From positions 1 through 8,897 of the forward strand of contig CAJUGZ010000181.1 of the NCBI GenBank assembly GCA_910585855.1: a DNA stretch of 8,897 nt, read 5' to 3'. The first letter of the stretch is position 1, and the number at the start of each line of letters is the position of its first letter. Shown here piece by piece: positions 6,499 to 8,897 of this stretch. A program made the position numbers and the translations under genes. The stretch comes from an uncultured Lachnospiraceae bacterium (lineage in GTDB: Bacteria > Bacillota_A > Clostridia > Lachnospirales > Lachnospiraceae). The notes under the pieces are model-generated. The model ran no database searches, was not told the DNA's origin, and saw only the letters and a list, made by a program, of their open reading frames with translations.

Positions 6499-6533
6499 GT
6501 TTCGAATCTGGCGTCCTCCCTATTATCCAATGC

Positions 6534-6553
6534 CAAAAGACTTATTGAAGTTT
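6534..6553 (+). repeat. 20-bp repeat, copy B, next to a gene end
   Basis: Same as copy A (341-360) except for one base. It ends 6 bp before the stop codon (6560-6562) of the minus-strand SWIM-type gene, so in transcription order it directly follows the gene. Confidence 0.45.
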
Positions 6554-6559
6554 TATAAA

Positions 6560-8014
6560 TTACAATTTCCTCAACTCATCCATCATAGCCGGACGATTCT
6601 TATATTTTACTTTCCAATCCTCCACTATTTCTTCTACAATCCTCTTTCCTCCCTTTATCTGCTGCATCCTTCGAAGCAGCGATACCAGATAAGAATAATT
6701 TTTTCTGTCACTTACATACATTGCCTTCTTATTTATCTCAACCTTATATTTATCCAATATCTGCTGCGGATATTCTTCTTTTAAAACATTTTCATAATTC
6801 TCCAAGGCAGATAATCCGTAATTATTTAATACACATGCCAGCAATCTATCATACAGTTTTTCTTCTTTATACAATTCTTCCACATTTGCCGTTGACGGCA
6901 GCTTTTTAAATATTTCTTCTCGTTTTATCAGCCATTCTTCTGCAGTATACTGCGTCTTTAATTCCCTATACAACTCTAAATTACCGGCATCACATTCAAG
7001 CACCAATTTCCAAAGCTGTTCTTTATAAGCACTTTTATTTCCCTGTAAAAGATAAATTTCCTTTTTCTTTTTATTATATCCATAAACCAAACCTATATAC
7101 TGTTCATCCAACAATATACTTTCATCCAAAACCTGAAGAACACGATCATATTCTTTTTTATCCATATACATATCCATATAATATTTTCTTACAGATGAGT
7201 TATACCAATATTTTTTACATACTTCTTCTATCTTTTGCTCTGGCACGTTTTTTTCTTTTAATATGTCCAGATATCTTATCGCCCATTTTCCTACCCCATA
7301 ATTTCTGCCCCAACCGGAATCTTCTTTCTCTGATTTTTCAATCATAGTTTCTATAAAAATCAATTTTTCCTGTTCATATTCTTTTTCTTGAAATTCTTCC
7401 ATAAGAATTTTTTCCATATATTCTTCTAAATAATCCATAACAGAGCCATCAAAATGTGCAGTAAACCAGTCAAACATTTTCTTTTTGTCCTGTGTATTTA
7501 CTTTGGCAAGCAGCTCAATCCAAAACTGATAAATATCTTCAGTCAGCATACCTGTGCCTCCTTCTGAATCATCGATATCGACATTTCCAATCAGCACAAA
7601 AATATAATTTATTACCTCAAATGCACTTAAATAATTACCATTATCTGCCATACGGCATATATCTTCCTCGATAATATCTTCTAATTCCGAAATAAATCCT
7701 CTTGCTTCGTAATAACTAATAAAATGATCCCTTCCAAGATAACGATTAGTAATCGCATTTATTTGTTTGATATAGTTATTAATGTCTTCTTTTGTTACCT
7801 GCGTATTAACCATATTATGAAAACGAAGCAGCAATTTTTCATCTTCTGCCAAAACAGAAGCAAGAAAAGAACGTACCATATCATTCTCTGCACCAGCAAC
7901 CAATTCTTCAATCGCAGTCAGCTTTTTTTCGTAATCATTTGCAGAAAATGCGGACTGAAACAAATTTGTATCTTCCTTGATTTCCATAGTATCTTTTATT
8001 ATTAATTCTCTCAT
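6560..8014 (-). CDS. SWIM zinc-finger-type protein C-terminal region, lacking the finger
   Basis: 484 residues from the ATG at 8014. The frame extends to a GTG at 8077 (505 residues), but there AGGAG directly abuts the GTG, whereas AGAGGT precedes the 8014 ATG by about 10 bases. The protein is acidic and mostly helical, with no signal peptide or membrane segment. Its layout resembles the long helical region that follows the SWIM finger in bacterial SWIM proteins: ENDMVRSFLASVLAEDEKL near the start, then a YEARGFISELEDIIEEDI segment, TPR/HEAT-like helices, and the end RPAMMDELRKL, which is typical of that family. The CxC...CxH metal motif that normally precedes this region is absent; only about 35 residues lie before it. 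The gene may be a 5'-deleted relative or a naturally short form. Function is unknown; a protein- or DNA-interaction scaffold is only a guess. A promoter lies just upstream. Confidence 0.72.
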   Translation of the reverse strand: MRELIIKDTMEIKEDTNLFQSAFSANDYEKKLTAIEELVAGAENDMVRSFLASVLAEDEKLLLRFHNMVNTQVTKEDINNYIKQINAITNRYLGRDHFISYYEARGFISELEDIIEEDICRMADNGNYLSAFEVINYIFVLIGNVDIDDSEGGTGMLTEDIYQFWIELLAKVNTQDKKKMFDWFTAHFDGSVMDYLEEYMEKILMEEFQEKEYEQEKLIFIETMIEKSEKEDSGWGRNYGVGKWAIRYLDILKEKNVPEQKIEEVCKKYWYNSSVRKYYMDMYMDKKEYDRVLQVLDESILLDEQYIGLVYGYNKKKKEIYLLQGNKSAYKEQLWKLVLECDAGNLELYRELKTQYTAEEWLIKREEIFKKLPSTANVEELYKEEKLYDRLLACVLNNYGLSALENYENVLKEEYPQQILDKYKVEINKKAMYVSDRKNYSYLVSLLRRMQQIKGGKRIVEEIVEDWKVKYKNRPAMMDELRKL

Positions 8015-8094
8015 TACATAATTACCTCTATCCGTATACAATAGCAAACACCGCAATTTTATCCAATCTATTGCCACTCCTTGCTCTTATAATA

Positions 8095-8123
8095 TATATA
8101 ACAATAACTTCTCGAAATCTCAA
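8095..8123 (-). promoter_or_regulatory. Promoter of the SWIM-type gene
   Basis: TTGAGA (8118-8123) and TATATA (8095-8100) on the minus strand are separated by 17 bases. The -35 box forms part of the 7-bp hairpin AATCTCA...TGAGATT (about 8115-8133), which has no T-run and so is not a clear terminator of the preceding gene. Confidence 0.5.
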
Positions 8124-8156
8124 TAAATGAGATTCCAACCAATTTTTGCTTAACTA

Positions 8157-8555
8157 CTACTGTTCTTTCGAAAGTCCTGTTTTAATCAATTCTTTTTCCA
8201 TCACTTCATAAACCAAAACCACATTATTTTCTACAAACCACTTTTTATGTTCTATAGTATAATATCCTCTTTGCTCATACAAATGACTGGCAGGAAGAGA
8301 TGCATCTAACAATACTTTATCATACTTTGCCGAAATCTCATCTTCTAAACACTGCATAATAAAACTGCCATACCCTTTTCTCTGAAACTTTGGCAACACA
8401 TATACTCTGATAATATGATTGTCCAAGCAGCATCCCGTTCCGACAATTTGGTTATCAACCAGTAAAATACCTGCATTACCATTTTCTATGTTATCAAATT
8501 CACTAAAATCATTATAATACTTTAAATATTTTAATAAAATTTGTTTACCAATCAA
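8157..8555 (-). CDS. GNAT family N-acetyltransferase, probably 5'-truncated
   Basis: 132 residues if read from the TTG at 8555. GNAT enzymes transfer acetyl from acetyl-CoA to an amine. The acetyl-CoA pyrophosphate loop is QRKGYG (58-63) after the strand IIRVYVLPKF, and LYEQRGYY (92-99) is the usual motif B region. AGILLVDNQIVGTG (28-41) is the beta2-beta3 hairpin. Only about 27 residues precede it, where GNAT folds normally have about 50, so strand beta1 and helix alpha1 seem to be missing. No ribosome binding site precedes the TTG, and there is no other usable start before residue 67. The frame is the same as tnpB's, separated by TAA and two codons. I infer that a tnpB-associated insertion or deletion removed the original 5' end; the product may be inactive or unexpressed. 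The substrate is unknown. Confidence 0.75.
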   Translation of the reverse strand: MIGKQILLKYLKYYNDFSEFDNIENGNAGILLVDNQIVGTGCCLDNHIIRVYVLPKFQRKGYGSFIMQCLEDEISAKYDKVLLDASLPASHLYEQRGYYTIEHKKWFVENNVVLVYEVMEKELIKTGLSKEQ

Positions 8556-8561
8556 TACAGT

Positions 8562-8897
8562 TTATACGAAAGCTGCATTTACTTTGAATGGATGTAACAC
8601 CACACCCTCTATCCCATTCGCATATGCTGCTGGGAATACTTTTTTTAATATTTGACAGGAAGCATTAATGTCAGCGTTTATCTGTATACCATGATTGCTG
8701 TGAAACAATCCTCTGTATACACGTCGACTTTTCTTGTAATTTTTTTTCACTGGTTCTTCCCTATCCAAAAAACTGGTTCCAGATGTATAGGATTCTTCGG
8801 TTAAAATCACATGGATTCCGGCTTCCTGTGCCTTATACTGTATCATTTCTATCAAACGCTGTGTGGGTATCCCAGCAAAACTCTGGTTCACCTTCCT
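8562..8897 (-). CDS. tnpB: TnpB (IS200/IS605-IS1341 family), 3' part only
   Basis: The frame is open to the window edge, so the 112 visible codons are the C-terminal end of a longer gene; GTG at 8891 is an internal valine codon. TnpB is an RNA-guided nuclease carried by IS200/IS605-type elements. Visible features: SFAGIPTQRLIEMIQYKAQEAGI-type helix, VILTEESYTSGTSFLD, RRVYRGLF, and INADINASCQI, which carries the third RuvC aspartate. The zinc-ribbon cysteines are absent, as in one clostridial subgroup (TSGTS in place of CxxC-type). The protein ends HPFKVNAAFV. Normally the guide (omega) RNA region and the element's right end follow the stop codon; here a GNAT frame starts three codons later. 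The 5' part, catalytic D and E, and left end are outside the window. Confidence 0.92.
   Translation of the reverse strand, partial: RKVNQSFAGIPTQRLIEMIQYKAQEAGIHVILTEESYTSGTSFLDREEPVKKNYKKSRRVYRGLFHSNHGIQINADINASCQILKKVFPAAYANGIEGVVLHPFKVNAAFV

Noticed and set aside
8115..8133. Hairpin AATCTCA...TGAGATT as terminator of the GNAT gene
   Set aside because: No T-run follows on the minus strand, and it overlaps the -35 box of the next gene.

Overview
The window looks like a chromosomal stretch from a low-GC anaerobic Firmicute, most likely a gut Lachnospiraceae/Clostridia member. Reasons are the AT-rich coding sequence with purine-rich ribosome binding sites, a tyrosine T-box leader in front of tyrS, a clostridial-type TnpB, a DUF5050/RsiV-like lipoprotein and a GH105 pectin/glycan-degrading enzyme. 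Every protein gene reads on the minus strand, so transcription runs from right to left. The only strong plus-strand candidate is an RNA at the left edge.

Right to left: the 3' end of a tnpB (8562-8897) runs off the window. Only a stop codon and two codons separate it from an in-frame, apparently 5'-truncated GNAT acetyltransferase (8157-8555), and no transposon right end lies between them. Next is a ~484-residue protein (6560-8014) resembling the C-terminal part of SWIM zinc-finger proteins but without the finger, with its own promoter. From 5848 to 6559 there is no protein gene: this stretch holds a consensus promoter, a complete tyrosine T-box leader, and a separate hairpin/T-run element on the plus strand. 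tyrS (4618-5847) follows, with its own terminator. Then come a 653-residue lipoprotein (2484-4445), a GH105 hydrolase (1237-2352) under a strong promoter that overlaps a perfect 16-bp palindrome, a short decayed or tiny reading frame (about 1003-1161), and a hexapeptide-repeat sugar O-acetyltransferase (353-970).

The first ~330 bases are non-coding, clearly richer in G+C than the rest, and fold into nested helices closed by a 24-bp long-range stem. G-U pairs point to a plus-strand structured RNA that I cannot assign with certainty. A 22-bp hairpin motif and a 20-bp sequence found beside this RNA recur together near 6465-6553, next to the end of another minus-strand gene.

Functionally the window is a set of mostly independent units: tRNA charging under T-box control, cell-envelope sensing or binding (lipoprotein), and oligosaccharide breakdown (GH105, possibly with the acetyltransferase), flanked by mobile-element debris on the right. 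The items most worth following up are the structured RNA, the GH105 operator, the tnpB/GNAT junction and the finger-less SWIM-type protein.
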